From CBDCGV01 sp965216955 (GTDB lineage Bacteria > Bacteroidota > Bacteroidia > Chitinophagales > JADIYW01): 64,000 bases of DNA. A program made the position numbers and the translations under genes. Shown here piece by piece: positions 42,880 to 53,615 of the stretch; the first letter of the stretch is position 1, and every line of letters begins with the position of its first letter. The DNA lies in contig CBDCGV010000011.1 of NCBI GenBank assembly GCA_965216955.1, positions 1-64,000 on the forward strand, in the 5' to 3' direction. The notes under the pieces are model-generated. The model was not told the DNA's origin and did not search any database. It saw nothing but the letters and a program-made list of their open reading frames with translations.

Positions 42880-43986
42880 TTAAAGTTGCTCACATAAATT
42901 TTCAAATGCTTCGTACCATTCGATTCCTCCTTTCTTCTCTCCTGTTCTTACAATAACTATGCCTTTTGTTTTATCAACATAAACATATTGCCCATTAAAG
43001 CCTGCTGCATAGTAAGCTTTCTTATGAGGTGCTTTAACATCACCCCAAAAACCATTACAATAATTAAACTTACCATATTGATTGGTCGTATCAACACATA
43101 AATTAACCCATTCTTTAGGAATCAACTGCTGGTTTTCCCATTGTCCCTGATTTAAGTATAATAAGCCATATTTTGCCAAATCAATAGGGGCTGCATTTAA
43201 ACCACCATAATATTTGGGTATTTTACTTTCATCACTATCTATACTCCAAAATGCATTATACTCAGGGCCTAACTTTGTCCATATTTTTTCTTCTAAATAT
43301 TCTAACGGTGGTCGTTTAGTTGCCTTTTCAAGACACATTCCCAATAGCTGTGTATCAATAGATTTATATGCAAATTTTTTGCCCGGTTTATTACGAAGCC
43401 TTGCTTTTGCTATTGCACGAAGTGCATCTTTACTATAATAAAAATGCAGTGTTCTTACTAAGCGTCTAAACTCATTGAAATTGATACCCGAAACCATATT
43501 AGCAAGATGCCTTAATGTTATTCTTTCATAGAAAGATTTTTCTGCGCCTAAAAAGTCACTTATCGGTTGATCCAAAGATTGAATAAATCCCTCTTCTATT
43601 GCAATACCTAGAAGGCTAACAACATATGCCTTTGAGACCGAAAATACTTGTTTCACAGTACCTCTATTAGATCCATTCATATATTGCTCGTAAATAATCT
43701 TCCCATCTTTAACAACTAAGAAACTTCTCGTATGGCTTCCTATAAATACATCTTCTAAAGAATTATGCTTTTTAACTTCCTTGGGATTTATCCAACTTTT
43801 GTAATGGGGCAATTCTATCGTTTCCCCTTGTGCAATGATCTTTTTTTCATTTGAAACTTTGTTTAATTCGACTCTTCCGTAAATTTCCCCATCTTGAATT
43901 GTAGGTCGTCGAAGTGTTGTGTGATACTTTGAACAAGAAGTACAAAACATCAATAAAACAGGAAAAAAAAGTATTAAAATCCTCAT
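42880..43986 (-). CDS. Serine hydrolase, class C beta-lactamase fold, lipoprotein
   Basis: 368 residues from the ATG at 43986 (MRILILFFPVLLMFCTSC). An earlier Met at 44028 lies inside the preceding terminator and is rejected. The lipobox FCTSC predicts a lipid anchor. The catalytic SxxK motif is SVSK (about residue 113, in QVFSVSKAYVVSLLG), with FAYKSIDTQLLG as the Tyr-containing second motif. This group covers penicillin-binding proteins, esterases and D-aminopeptidases, so the substrate is unknown; peptidoglycan or small-ester hydrolysis is possible. It is transcribed before the FKBP gene, 37 bases upstream of it. Confidence 0.84.
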   Translation of the reverse strand: MRILILFFPVLLMFCTSCSKYHTTLRRPTIQDGEIYGRVELNKVSNEKKIIAQGETIELPHYKSWINPKEVKKHNSLEDVFIGSHTRSFLVVKDGKIIYEQYMNGSNRGTVKQVFSVSKAYVVSLLGIAIEEGFIQSLDQPISDFLGAEKSFYERITLRHLANMVSGINFNEFRRLVRTLHFYYSKDALRAIAKARLRNKPGKKFAYKSIDTQLLGMCLEKATKRPPLEYLEEKIWTKLGPEYNAFWSIDSDESKIPKYYGGLNAAPIDLAKYGLLYLNQGQWENQQLIPKEWVNLCVDTTNQYGKFNYCNGFWGDVKAPHKKAYYAAGFNGQYVYVDKTKGIVIVRTGEKKGGIEWYEAFENLCEQL

Positions 43987-43992
43987 GAATAC

Positions 43993-44031
43993 AAAATAAA
44001 AAATGGCAACGATAAGTATCGCTGCCATTTT
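43993..44031 (-). terminator. Intrinsic terminator of the giant secreted-protein gene
   Basis: On the minus strand AAAATGGCA and CGATA pair with TATCG and TGCCATTTT around a 2-base loop with one internal mismatch (44000-44031). The tail reads TTTTTTATTTTG. It lies 18 bases past the stop of the 2,946-residue gene. Confidence 0.82.
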
Positions 44032-44048
44032 GTTTTATTTAGATTAAG

Positions 44049-47000
44049 TTAGTCCTTCACAAATTTAATTTGATGTCTGGTACCAGCATCTTTATCTATT
44101 AAATTAACAATATATGCTCCACTAGCATAATTGCTAACATCTAAATCGATCAGATGACCTTTGTGTTGAATTAATTCTAACTCACCCTCCTTAATTACTT
44201 TACCTGTTATATCAACGATTAAAAGATCAAATATACCGTCCTTCGCAACCTCCATTTCAATAGTTAATTTATCTGTTGCAGGGTTCGGATAGTAATTAAT
44301 TATTCTAGTTTGTGACAATTCTGCATTTACTTCAATGCTTATAATATCAGAGTATTCTGATGTTCCATCAAAATCTACTTGTTTCAACCTATAATAATTA
44401 ATTCCAAGTGCCGGACCTTCATCATCAAAAGAGTAGGTTGATAATTCATTTGTGGTACCTGCACCATCTACCGATCCAATAGGAACAAAATTGATTCCAT
44501 CCACACTTCGTTCAATGATAAAGTAATCATTATTCAACTCTGATGCTGTTGCCCAATTAAGGACATTTACAAATCTATTATCATCATGATAGCCTGTAAA
44601 TTCGATCAGCTCAACCGGGAGTGGGCTATTAGGAGGACATGTAGGACAAGGAGGAGGTCCTGCACCTCCGCCGCCTCCACCACCGGAGAAACCTGTTAAT
44701 CCACTAATTTCTAAATATTGCACGCCATTACACCATTCATTTTCAGGATTCGCATCATGATCTACCGCATTTAAGGCATCGAATGAGCTTGACGGACCAC
44801 CAATATTACTCGCATATTGAGCCAGTATATACCTAGGCGTTATGTGAATTGCAGGGTCAAAATCAACTCCATTAGCGGATTTGAACCATTCAAACGGCTC
44901 ATAACTTAAACCATGTGTAGCTGAATATGCCGTCGCTGCACTGATAACTTCATTTTTCTCACTATCTAGATAGTAAAAACGAATATCCACCCCTCCTGAA
45001 ACGCTTCCTCCCGTCACATCAAAATCCCAAAGTCTTCTTGTTACCCAGCTCTTTTCTCCTCCTCCGCCACCAGCAGTGTAAGGTGCATTTGCAAGATATA
45101 CAGTGGCTACGCCATCAAAAGCATTGCCATTTGGTCTTACAGAGAATAATAGAATATCATCTGTTGGATCTGCAGGCGTTTCATTTTCATTGTAATAATG
45201 TCTCCATTCTCCATCCCAGCAATAGCCATCAGAAACAGTAGTGTCACCTGTTGCATATGCCCATTCTCGACCATCACAAAGCTTTCGTACCTCAATAGTC
45301 CCGTCCATAATATCTCTATTATCAGACTCCAACTGTATCATATATGTTGAATTAGGATGTATCGTATCTCCCTGCAATGCTACTGAAGTATCCATCTTCA
45401 TATAATATGTATTACGCCATTCAACCGTGGTTTGATATTGCGACATACAATCATCAATCTCTTCAAAATCTACCCTCGTATCAAAGGTAGCGTTACATGG
45501 TGTTCCATCTTTAAACAAAGTATATTGCATTACTCCTGAAGGACTTTCAAAGGCAGTACCAGGGTTATTACAATCACCATCCTCGCTTAATCCTTTTGGA
45601 TCGTCAATTCTGATGATGACCTCATATCCCCAACAGAAACCATCTGTAGTAAATTGGTAATAAACTGAATTATCCGTATTATCTCCAGGAACTCCACCTA
45701 AATTATATCCTTCATCACCACCGGCAATATCCTCTCCTGTAGCATCTCTTAGATCCCAACAATATTCAGCACCATAATCCATAGTATCTTGTGTTGCATC
45801 ATCACACTCATCAGGACTGAACCGCTGACTTAAGCAAAGTTCAAAGTCATCACTATCATCTCCATTATCTTTATCTGGATCATTGCTAAATACCTGCAAA
45901 TAAATCACGTCTCCAGGTTTTGCAGCAATAGAGAAATCCACATCATTTGCGATAGACTCTTGAGAGTTCACACTACATGTTATGTAAGTAAGGTTATTGC
46001 ACCCACCATCATCTTTATATGCTATAACTGTTAGATCTGAATTATTTACACCAAGGAGTCCTAATTCATCATTTCCTTCAACCTTTACAAAAGATAAGTC
46101 TCCCGGGCAATTAGGATCTAAAGGCGGCATGGTAAATTTATACCAAGTATCACCACAATCCGTTCCACAACCTGCAACAATATCTCTGTATGTTCTTGTT
46201 GCCTCACCATAATTATATCCTCCTTGATAAGTACCATCATCCCATCTACAAGACTGGTTGCCAATTGTAGAAGTAATATCAATAGCATCAATACAATCAT
46301 TACTAGCCGGCTCTTTAGTTGCTGAGTAATTAGGAATACTATCTCTAACAACGATGTTGAACTCTCCTTCAACACCAAGGAATGTACCATCCACCTGAAT
46401 ATAGAAAGTATCTCCAGGGAATAAGCACAAGTAATCATCTTCATCATCTGGATTAATAGTCAATGTAGGGATATAAGCATTTTCCAACTCATCAAATGTT
46501 CCCGTAAAGTTTCCTCCCATGCAATTACCGTCAAAATCATATAATGCCCAATGAGGATCAATTCCACAAATACCGGATGGCCATGGCGTACCAATAATAG
46601 GTACCGTTCCACAATCATCAGCATCTTCTGTGGTAATAATTACTCTTCCAGATGGGGGCGCAATAAACCAATACCAAACCGTACGCTTAGGCTGTCCAGC
46701 AACTACAATATTACTTGTAAAAGGTTCTCCTGATTCAGAAGTTGCACAAAGATTATCTTCACCATCTAAACGGCCAATACCTGTTGCGGGATTAATTACA
46801 ATCTGTTTTGCATTACAGAAGTTATCATTCGAAGGCCCGGCAACTAAGCCATCATTTATAACCTCAATAGTAAAATACCCTTGTCTATTTAGGAAGCTAC
46901 CATCCACTTGTAAGAAGTACGTGGTGTTGGGAGCCAGGCAAAGATCATCTAAAGTTTCGTCACATAAACCATCTAAACAGAATAACAATGTAGGATCATA

Positions 47001-50000
47001 TTCTGTTTCAACTTCCCCTAATGTTCCTGAGCAAGTACCATCTGAAGATTGATACAATGCCATCTGTAAATCAACATTGTCACTACTATGACTTTCTAAT
47101 TCAATATCAATATTCACATTATTGGCAACATTTGGTGTGGTAAATGAGAACCAAACGGTTTGATCGATTGGGTTCACGAATAACCAATTTGCATCTGGCT
47201 CTCCCGGTTCAATTCCAGAGCAGAAATTATTATAAAGAGGAGAAGACCCACCCAGTGAATTACCTGCGGTTGCACCCAAAGTACCCATATTAATGTTATC
47301 ACAAATAGAGTCATTTGCTGCAATTGGTAACGGATTCAAATCTTCTTCAACTTCTATATCAAAATATCCTTGCGGATTTAATGTTGATCCATCTACCATT
47401 ATCCAGTAAGTATGCGCTGGCTCTAAACACTGCACATTTAATGACTCAGTAAATGGAATATTCAATACATCATAGTCACTATAAAATTCTATAATAGAGT
47501 CTGTACAGCTGCCCAACGCATTATCGCGAGATCTATAAATAGCAATTTGCGGATCCATGGCATCTCCAAATGGCCAAGGTAAACCAGTGGTTACACTAAT
47601 ATCAATAGCGTAAGTGCCATTTCCATTTGATCCGGCAGTATTTGACGGTGTTGTAAATTTATACCATACCGTTCTATCTCTAGTAAAAGTAGATGGCTCT
47701 GGAATGTTAAACTCTCTAGAAGCACACCTATTAGTATCTCCAGATGTTAATCCAGGATACAAATGAACTGGCGCCCCTCCTCCAAAACTAGTAAATGGAT
47801 TAATTACTTTGGCATCACAAATATCATCATGAGAAGGTGGGTTCTCTGTAGGAGTCTCCTCTGTAACGGTAACCTCAAAGGTTCCATCTAAATCAAATAA
47901 ATCTCCAGCATAAGGCCCTCCATCAACCATTATAAAGTAAGTAAATCCGGGTTCTAAACAATTAATTACTCCCGTATTATAATTAGTGCCAAATCCAGAA
48001 GAAACAGCTGGACCAACAAAAATATCATACAACTGTCCTTTACAAGGATTTGCTTGATTAGAAGTTTCAAAAACTGCCATTTGAGGAGATAATTGATCAC
48101 TTAATCCACCTCCTACGTTTCCTTCAATTTCAATCTCCACCGCTCCGCTTGGAGGCGCAGTAAATGTATACCAAACTGTATTATCAGTAGTCCATAATGA
48201 GAATCCGTTAATTGACGGGTCATCAAATGTACCTGCACAATATGTATTTTCTGCTCTTCTACAAGTCCTTGCCGGAGAAGGATAAGTAGTATCATCAACA
48301 TCTGTATCTACACCTCCAGAAGCATTTCCGGGATCTCCCAAATCAATGGCTCCGCAAATGGTATCGTTTGGAGCGGGAGATTCTAAATCTCTAACATTAA
48401 ACCCTAATAAATTTTTAATAGTATTGGTGAGTTCTAATTTAAATTCTCCAAAACTACCATCCGGATTACCGGTTCTAGATTTCCCATCAACAACGATGTA
48501 ATATGTTCTTCCGGGTATGAGGCAATCAATTTCTAAATCCTCATCTAATCCAATACAATTAATATCTAAGATTCCATCCGATTCAGATTCTCCTTTCAAC
48601 TCAAAAGATGCAGGATTAGAACTCATATTACTACAAGTAAAGCCATCTAAAATATCATACACTGCCAAGCGGATATCGATATAAGGCCTTTTACCTGCTT
48701 GTGTTGGATTAGAACAATTGTATTTATTAATTCCTTCAATGGTGACCATTCCTGTTCCAGGAGCTTCAAATGAATACCATACCGTATGCTCTGGAGCATC
48801 ATCCCATGGATTAATAATTTCATTTAAGTTGTCGGCACAATAGTTACTCAAGTAATCAAGGTCTATGGTAATCTCCGTTCCGCACCCTTGCCAAGTAGAT
48901 AATTCACCACTTGTAATATTAGAAGTACTTGTAATATCTTTTGCATTACAAACTAAATCGCTTGATTCCCAAATATCATAATCACGTGCATGTAAATCAA
49001 ACACTCCTCTCATCGCATCACCAGGACAATAACCTGTCAAATTATCATAAGCTCCATCTACTCTTGCATAATAGGTGTTTCCAGGAGTAAGACATGTTAC
49101 AAAGACGTAGTCATCCCAAGTAATTTCTCCATCTTCACCAAAAGGCCCATCATCATCCGCATTATATTCCATCAAATTGGTAAAATCTGAAGACGTAGGT
49201 ATCGCCCCACCTGTATAATCAAAAACAGTAATTTGTTCTTCGATATCTAATTCTGGATCGCTACTAGTTACAGAATTTACTACTTTAAACTGAACAGACC
49301 CCGATGCCGGTGCAACAAATGAATACCAAACCGTATGATCCAGTTCCGGAACCTGAGCTGTTGGTGTTTCAAACGCTTCTACATCTGCACACAGATTGTT
49401 TTCTTCCGTAAGGGTAGTAATTGCGGGATAACTCATATTTTGAGGTGCCGTAGAATTGGCAATTGTGCCTATAGCTTTGGCATCCACAAAATTATCATTG
49501 GTATTTGGTACCGGTCTAGAGTTCTTAACTGTAAGATTAAAATGCGCTCTTTCGTCCGTAAAACCAGCATCAAGAGGTAATTCCTTTACTACTATTTGAA
49601 TATAGTATGTTTTTCCTGGCTCTAAACATCCATACGTGCGTGTTTTAGGATTCAAATCACCAGCAACTTGTCCTACACAGTCATCTACCAAATCATCATC
49701 CGTATAGTATGATTCATCCTCTTTGTTGTCCAGCTCAATTAAATCGTTAAGCGTTGCACAATTAGCAGGATCTTCATATAAGTATACAGACGTAAATTCA
49801 GTGATGGCTTCTTCATCAACATCTAAAGCTTCAATATCTACTTTTGCGCCAATCCCAGCAGGGTCTACTGTAAATTTAAACCAAACAGACCCTTCCTCAT
49901 CAGCAACCGGTTCGCTATGATCTACATTCGGTTCATTGGTTTGTTTGGAAGAGCAAAATGTTGTAAAATTTTTCCCCGCTACCGTAGCTGCATTTATAGT

Positions 50001-52889
50001 AGCTCCATTTGTTAATGTACCTAAATTGTAGGCATCACATAAGTCATCATTGTTTTTATAATAATTATCTTGAACAATATCAATGTCATAATTTGTTATG
50101 TATTCACATTCGTTTGCTCCTAAGAAGTAATTGGCTTTTGTCTGTATGTAATAATCCGTGTTAGGTTCTGGACATTCAATTCGTCTATCATAATTAAACC
50201 CTGGAAGTAAAGGAATATTATTTAAGGTAATTTCTTGCAATTTCGAGAATGGGTTACTATTTCCATCAAAATCAGATGGACATGCAATAGATTGACCACT
50301 TGCTATTTTATAGGCTCTAACAAATACACTCGTATTAGCCCCTACGCAAAGCAATCCGCCGCCGCCACTATTTCCATTTACGTCTCCCGAAATATCAATG
50401 GTAGTACTTGGATTGGCATCTGTGGTAATTTTATGCCAAATGGTACGATCATTGTCATCTCCTGCTTCGGCTTCTGGCTCATTTATAGAGCAATACTCTT
50501 CCTGACCAGCATTTTGATTGCTATTACTATTAGCATTGATAGTGCCACCTGCTGCAATGGTTCCTAAATTGGCAGCATTACACCAATCATCATTAGCTGT
50601 ATATCCCCCTCCACTGAAAGAAATATCAATATCAAAACCACCTGTAGTTCCAAAAGTCGGAACTCCATCAGCTCTTACATAATATGTTGTATTTGGCCTT
50701 ATAACTCCCTCTACGGAGGCGGTAGCATCTCCTTCCCCAATAGGGTCTACACTAAAGGAATTATCGAGCTGATTTAACACTCCAAAATTAGGAGACCCGC
50801 CTGAACAAGCACTTCCGCAAGCTTCATATAGGTAGATGTCTGCATTTAAACCATTCGTTTTAGCATCCATGGTAACATCTATAATTCTACCAACAGTGGC
50901 TCCCGTAGTAAAAGTGTACCAGACAGTATTTTGCCCTCCACCTGGTTCACCAGATTCTGTACCAGCGCATTCATTCGATTGATTATTTATAGAAAGACTT
51001 CCTGAAGTACCATTAATAGTTCCAATAGAAACAGCATCGCAAATATCGTCCGGACCTGCCTCGTATCCATATGCTGAAATATCTAGATCAAATGTTCCAG
51101 GAGCACCGTCATCCAAAGTTCGATCATTGTACCCAACCTGAATATAATAGGTGGTTGATCCATCCAAGCAGTTAATTGAAAAATCTGAGTTAGCATCTGT
51201 TCCAAGACCTGGAATATCACTTCCTACCTGTGTTAATGAACCAAATGTACATCCCCCACTAGAGCGGTAAGCCGCGACAGCAGGATTATCAAAACCATCA
51301 CCTTGCTCTCCTAAATGAACATCTACTTTAACTAATCCATCTGATGGTGTAACAAACTTGTACCAAACTGTGTTTTTGATGGCACTATTAGGTTCGCCAG
51401 ACTGACGAGTAGCACAAAAATTACTTTCTTGTGTGTTATTCACAGATTCTCCTTGCGTAAGTTCTGCCCCACCTAATAATTTAGCATCGCATATTGCATC
51501 TGGGCCTGCTGCAACACTAGAACCTTCCACTCTTACATTAAAGACCCCTTCATCCTGATCACAACCCGATAGATTATCGTTTCTGTAACCTCTCACTTGA
51601 ATGTAATAAGTAGAATTAGGGTCTACACACCACCATCCATCTGAATCATAAGTCCCAACATCAACACAAAAATTATCTACATCATTTCCCCCATCACCAT
51701 CACCAATGGAAGTTAATTTACTCCAATTTACTCCACATCTTGGAAAGGTATAACCATTATCATTTTTTTTGTATAGGTGATAATCAGCATCTAAATCATC
51801 TCCATTGGAATTATTATCCTCTACAAAAACCCTAACTCGAGAAGGAACATTGGCGCCGGTTGTAAAAATAAACCAGTCCGTTTCATTATCACTATCTGCA
51901 GTATTTTGATTAGGCTCTCCCGATTCAGCAGAAGATCCAATATTATTGGTAGCGTTTCTGGTAAGCACACCACCCGCATTAATTTGCCCCATATTGTCTG
52001 CATTCCAGATGAAGTCATTATTCAATGACCCACCAGTTGACCTACTTATATTGGTCTCACTACCATCTCCGTTTGCACTTACACGTATATAATAACGTCC
52101 TGACGTAGCTTGATTAACTGTAACTCCTCCGCCAGCTGATCCAACATTACATAAATCAGAACAAGAACTGGTTTCACTTTTATAAACGGTAACTGTTCCA
52201 TTTGCCCCATTGAATGTTAAAGACCCCACATTTGATCCTAAATCATAACGATACCAAACATCTTTACAGTTTGCATCATTTGTTCTGTTTCCCCCGTTAA
52301 TATTTATAGCAGTGCCACACGTTTTATTAGTAATTAGATTACTAGCATTTAAGTTATTGGCAGAAAAATCACCAGTTCTTTTCCAAACAACGGTATGCCT
52401 ATATACTAAGTTTGAAGCACCTCCATAAGGCGGATCACAACCAGCATTACAAGTTATAGCCTGATTGTTAGTATGGGTAATGTTAGAAGAAATAGTAGAT
52501 GCAGGGAAAGAGCCGTTATTTGTTGTAGAACAATAACTCCCAGCATTACAGTTACCAGTTAACTCATCATTCTCTGCCACTCTCGTTGTTACATTAAAAG
52601 CTCCTGAAGGCCAACAATCAGCACTAGAAAAAGTCCTGTTGTATAAATCAACCGATGGATTGCTATTAATCGGGCCATTATTCCCACCAAAATAAGCACA
52701 ATCATTGCCATTAGGATGAAACCACCGCCATTCAAAATCGGAATCTCCTCCTAATCCACCATCACAATCTGTACTTTTATTGGTCTTAACATTAGTAACA
52801 TCTAGTCTCAAAGTTTTTTGTGCAATGGCTTCACTAAAACAGTAAAGGCTTACAATTGCAAAAACCGCTATTTTGTAAATATTTTTCAT
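44049..52889 (-). CDS. Giant T9SS-exported protein with about 14 PPC-like repeats
   Basis: 2,946 residues. Signal peptide (MKNIYKIAVFAIVSLYCFSEAIAQ), a beta-sandwich-like N-terminal domain (about 25-180), then about 14 tandem units of 110-200 residues (about 186-2530). Each unit has N-D-x-C-D/N-A, a Cys plus SGEP, VWYxFTxP, a C-L-x-P-G-x-T-Y-Y-I-Q-V-D-G turn, and a terminal G-x-F-x-I-x-V strand, resembling the prepeptidase C-terminal (PPC) domain. A Gly/Pro linker (about 2735-2750), a module containing WATASELNNDYFIIERS, and a type A T9SS sorting domain (about 2863-2946; YYPNPATDKLTIEM, ASGAYIVNL) complete it. No protease domain is seen, so adhesion, surface-layer or binding roles are more likely. 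The 194-residue partner gene ends one base upstream. Confidence 0.88.
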   Translation of the reverse strand: MKNIYKIAVFAIVSLYCFSEAIAQKTLRLDVTNVKTNKSTDCDGGLGGDSDFEWRWFHPNGNDCAYFGGNNGPINSNPSVDLYNRTFSSADCWPSGAFNVTTRVAENDELTGNCNAGSYCSTTNNGSFPASTISSNITHTNNQAITCNAGCDPPYGGASNLVYRHTVVWKRTGDFSANNLNASNLITNKTCGTAININGGNRTNDANCKDVWYRYDLGSNVGSLTFNGANGTVTVYKSETSSCSDLCNVGSAGGGVTVNQATSGRYYIRVSANGDGSETNISRSTGGSLNNDFIWNADNMGQINAGGVLTRNATNNIGSSAESGEPNQNTADSDNETDWFIFTTGANVPSRVRVFVEDNNSNGDDLDADYHLYKKNDNGYTFPRCGVNWSKLTSIGDGDGGNDVDNFCVDVGTYDSDGWWCVDPNSTYYIQVRGYRNDNLSGCDQDEGVFNVRVEGSSVAAGPDAICDAKLLGGAELTQGESVNNTQESNFCATRQSGEPNSAIKNTVWYKFVTPSDGLVKVDVHLGEQGDGFDNPAVAAYRSSGGCTFGSLTQVGSDIPGLGTDANSDFSINCLDGSTTYYIQVGYNDRTLDDGAPGTFDLDISAYGYEAGPDDICDAVSIGTINGTSGSLSINNQSNECAGTESGEPGGGQNTVWYTFTTGATVGRIIDVTMDAKTNGLNADIYLYEACGSACSGGSPNFGVLNQLDNSFSVDPIGEGDATASVEGVIRPNTTYYVRADGVPTFGTTGGFDIDISFSGGGYTANDDWCNAANLGTIAAGGTINANSNSNQNAGQEEYCSINEPEAEAGDDNDRTIWHKITTDANPSTTIDISGDVNGNSGGGGLLCVGANTSVFVRAYKIASGQSIACPSDFDGNSNPFSKLQEITLNNIPLLPGFNYDRRIECPEPNTDYYIQTKANYFLGANECEYITNYDIDIVQDNYYKNNDDLCDAYNLGTLTNGATINAATVAGKNFTTFCSSKQTNEPNVDHSEPVADEEGSVWFKFTVDPAGIGAKVDIEALDVDEEAITEFTSVYLYEDPANCATLNDLIELDNKEDESYYTDDDLVDDCVGQVAGDLNPKTRTYGCLEPGKTYYIQIVVKELPLDAGFTDERAHFNLTVKNSRPVPNTNDNFVDAKAIGTIANSTAPQNMSYPAITTLTEENNLCADVEAFETPTAQVPELDHTVWYSFVAPASGSVQFKVVNSVTSSDPELDIEEQITVFDYTGGAIPTSSDFTNLMEYNADDDGPFGEDGEITWDDYVFVTCLTPGNTYYARVDGAYDNLTGYCPGDAMRGVFDLHARDYDIWESSDLVCNAKDITSTSNITSGELSTWQGCGTEITIDLDYLSNYCADNLNEIINPWDDAPEHTVWYSFEAPGTGMVTIEGINKYNCSNPTQAGKRPYIDIRLAVYDILDGFTCSNMSSNPASFELKGESESDGILDINCIGLDEDLEIDCLIPGRTYYIVVDGKSRTGNPDGSFGEFKLELTNTIKNLLGFNVRDLESPAPNDTICGAIDLGDPGNASGGVDTDVDDTTYPSPARTCRRAENTYCAGTFDDPSINGFSLWTTDNTVWYTFTAPPSGAVEIEIEGNVGGGLSDQLSPQMAVFETSNQANPCKGQLYDIFVGPAVSSGFGTNYNTGVINCLEPGFTYFIMVDGGPYAGDLFDLDGTFEVTVTEETPTENPPSHDDICDAKVINPFTSFGGGAPVHLYPGLTSGDTNRCASREFNIPEPSTFTRDRTVWYKFTTPSNTAGSNGNGTYAIDISVTTGLPWPFGDAMDPQIAIYRSRDNALGSCTDSIIEFYSDYDVLNIPFTESLNVQCLEPAHTYWIMVDGSTLNPQGYFDIEVEEDLNPLPIAANDSICDNINMGTLGATAGNSLGGSSPLYNNFCSGIEPGEPDANWLFVNPIDQTVWFSFTTPNVANNVNIDIELESHSSDNVDLQMALYQSSDGTCSGTLGEVETEYDPTLLFCLDGLCDETLDDLCLAPNTTYFLQVDGSFLNRQGYFTIEVINDGLVAGPSNDNFCNAKQIVINPATGIGRLDGEDNLCATSESGEPFTSNIVVAGQPKRTVWYWFIAPPSGRVIITTEDADDCGTVPIIGTPWPSGICGIDPHWALYDFDGNCMGGNFTGTFDELENAYIPTLTINPDDEDDYLCLFPGDTFYIQVDGTFLGVEGEFNIVVRDSIPNYSATKEPASNDCIDAIDITSTIGNQSCRWDDGTYQGGYNYGEATRTYRDIVAGCGTDCGDTWYKFTMPPLDPNCPGDLSFVKVEGNDELGLLGVNNSDLTVIAYKDDGGCNNLTYITCSVNSQESIANDVDFSIAAKPGDVIYLQVFSNDPDKDNGDDSDDFELCLSQRFSPDECDDATQDTMDYGAEYCWDLRDATGEDIAGGDEGYNLGGVPGDNTDNSVYYQFTTDGFCWGYEVIIRIDDPKGLSEDGDCNNPGTAFESPSGVMQYTLFKDGTPCNATFDTRVDFEEIDDCMSQYQTTVEWRNTYYMKMDTSVALQGDTIHPNSTYMIQLESDNRDIMDGTIEVRKLCDGREWAYATGDTTVSDGYCWDGEWRHYYNENETPADPTDDILLFSVRPNGNAFDGVATVYLANAPYTAGGGGGEKSWVTRRLWDFDVTGGSVSGGVDIRFYYLDSEKNEVISAATAYSATHGLSYEPFEWFKSANGVDFDPAIHITPRYILAQYASNIGGPSSSFDALNAVDHDANPENEWCNGVQYLEISGLTGFSGGGGGGGAGPPPCPTCPPNSPLPVELIEFTGYHDDNRFVNVLNWATASELNNDYFIIERSVDGINFVPIGSVDGAGTTNELSTYSFDDEGPALGINYYRLKQVDFDGTSEYSDIISIEVNAELSQTRIINYYPNPATDKLTIEMEVAKDGIFDLLIVDITGKVIKEGELELIQHKGHLIDLDVSNYASGAYIVNLIDKDAGTRHQIKFVKD
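45290..52330 (-). repeat. About 14 tandem PPC-like repeat units inside the giant gene
   Basis: The units share the order NDxCDA, SGEP, TVWYxF, CLxPGxTYYIQVDG, GxFxIxV. They have diverged in sequence and length, with insertions rich in Asp, Asn and Gly. The DNA is not repetitive enough to collapse in assembly. Boundaries are approximate. Confidence 0.75.
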
Positions 52890-52890
52890 C

Positions 52891-53475
52891 CTATTGACCT
52901 TTTAATGTTTGTTCTTTATTATCCTTTTTAATCAAAAGGGGGTAGTTGGAATTACGCAACACGAAATACATTTGATTGGTAAATTTCTGAGGAGATTTTT
53001 TTTGAATTAATAAACTCGCAATTTGATTAGGTTTCATGCTTTCAATCTCCGCAGGAGATGCAATTTGAGTCTCATTGCTTTTATAAAAATTATATAGTTG
53101 TTCTTGAAAAAAAAGTTTAAAATTGTCCTTTAAATAATTATTGGGTTTCAATTTAAACTGCTCTATATAACTAGGGATTTCTTGATCGTATTCTAAAAGA
53201 ATTTTACTTGCTAATTTGCCACTTAAATTGGATATATATTCATCCCCTTGATGAATATTCGTAAGTTCCTTCATCAAAAACATGATCTCCTTAGTAACAT
53301 CGGTCGATAATCCCTGTATTTCAATAGAATCAACTGGAATTATTCCTTCACAAAAAGGTAATTTTAAAGAATCAATCTTTGAAAACTGTTCTTTTGTTAA
53401 AACGATAGAGCCTAACTCCGCTTTAAGATATGAACAAAAGAAACATGTAAATAAGATAGTGTAAAGTCTAACCAA
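52891..53475 (-). CDS. Small secreted protein preceding the giant T9SS protein
   Basis: 194 residues from TTG at 53475. A hydrophobic N-terminus (LYTILFTCFFCSYLKA) looks like a signal peptide or an anchor. The rest is charged, Lys- and Leu-rich, probably helical (KDNFKLFFQEQLYNFYKSNE), with no recognised motif and no sorting domain. Its TAG stop is one base before the ATG of the giant gene, so the two are co-translated. It may be a chaperone, anchor or processing partner of the giant protein, which is inference from position alone. Confidence 0.6.
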   Translation of the reverse strand: MVRLYTILFTCFFCSYLKAELGSIVLTKEQFSKIDSLKLPFCEGIIPVDSIEIQGLSTDVTKEIMFLMKELTNIHQGDEYISNLSGKLASKILLEYDQEIPSYIEQFKLKPNNYLKDNFKLFFQEQLYNFYKSNETQIASPAEIESMKPNQIASLLIQKKSPQKFTNQMYFVLRNSNYPLLIKKDNKEQTLKGQ

Positions 53476-53615
53476 ACAAATCGCTTTAAGTACTAAAAAA
53501 TAAACTAATCCTATATTAAAAGTATAGCTTTGATGCTATTTAAGCAAATAACAATTAACAAAATTTTAACTTTACAAAATTTTTAACAAATATCAATTGA
53601 CAACTTTTAAGCAAA

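Noticed and set aside
43987..44028. Earlier Met for the serine hydrolase
   Set aside because: It falls inside the terminator hairpin of the giant gene and would place extra hydrophobic residues before a good lipoprotein signal peptide.
45000..52100. Several 60-140 residue open frames on both strands across the giant gene
   Set aside because: They are in other frames of a clearly coding repeat protein and show no homology-like motifs.
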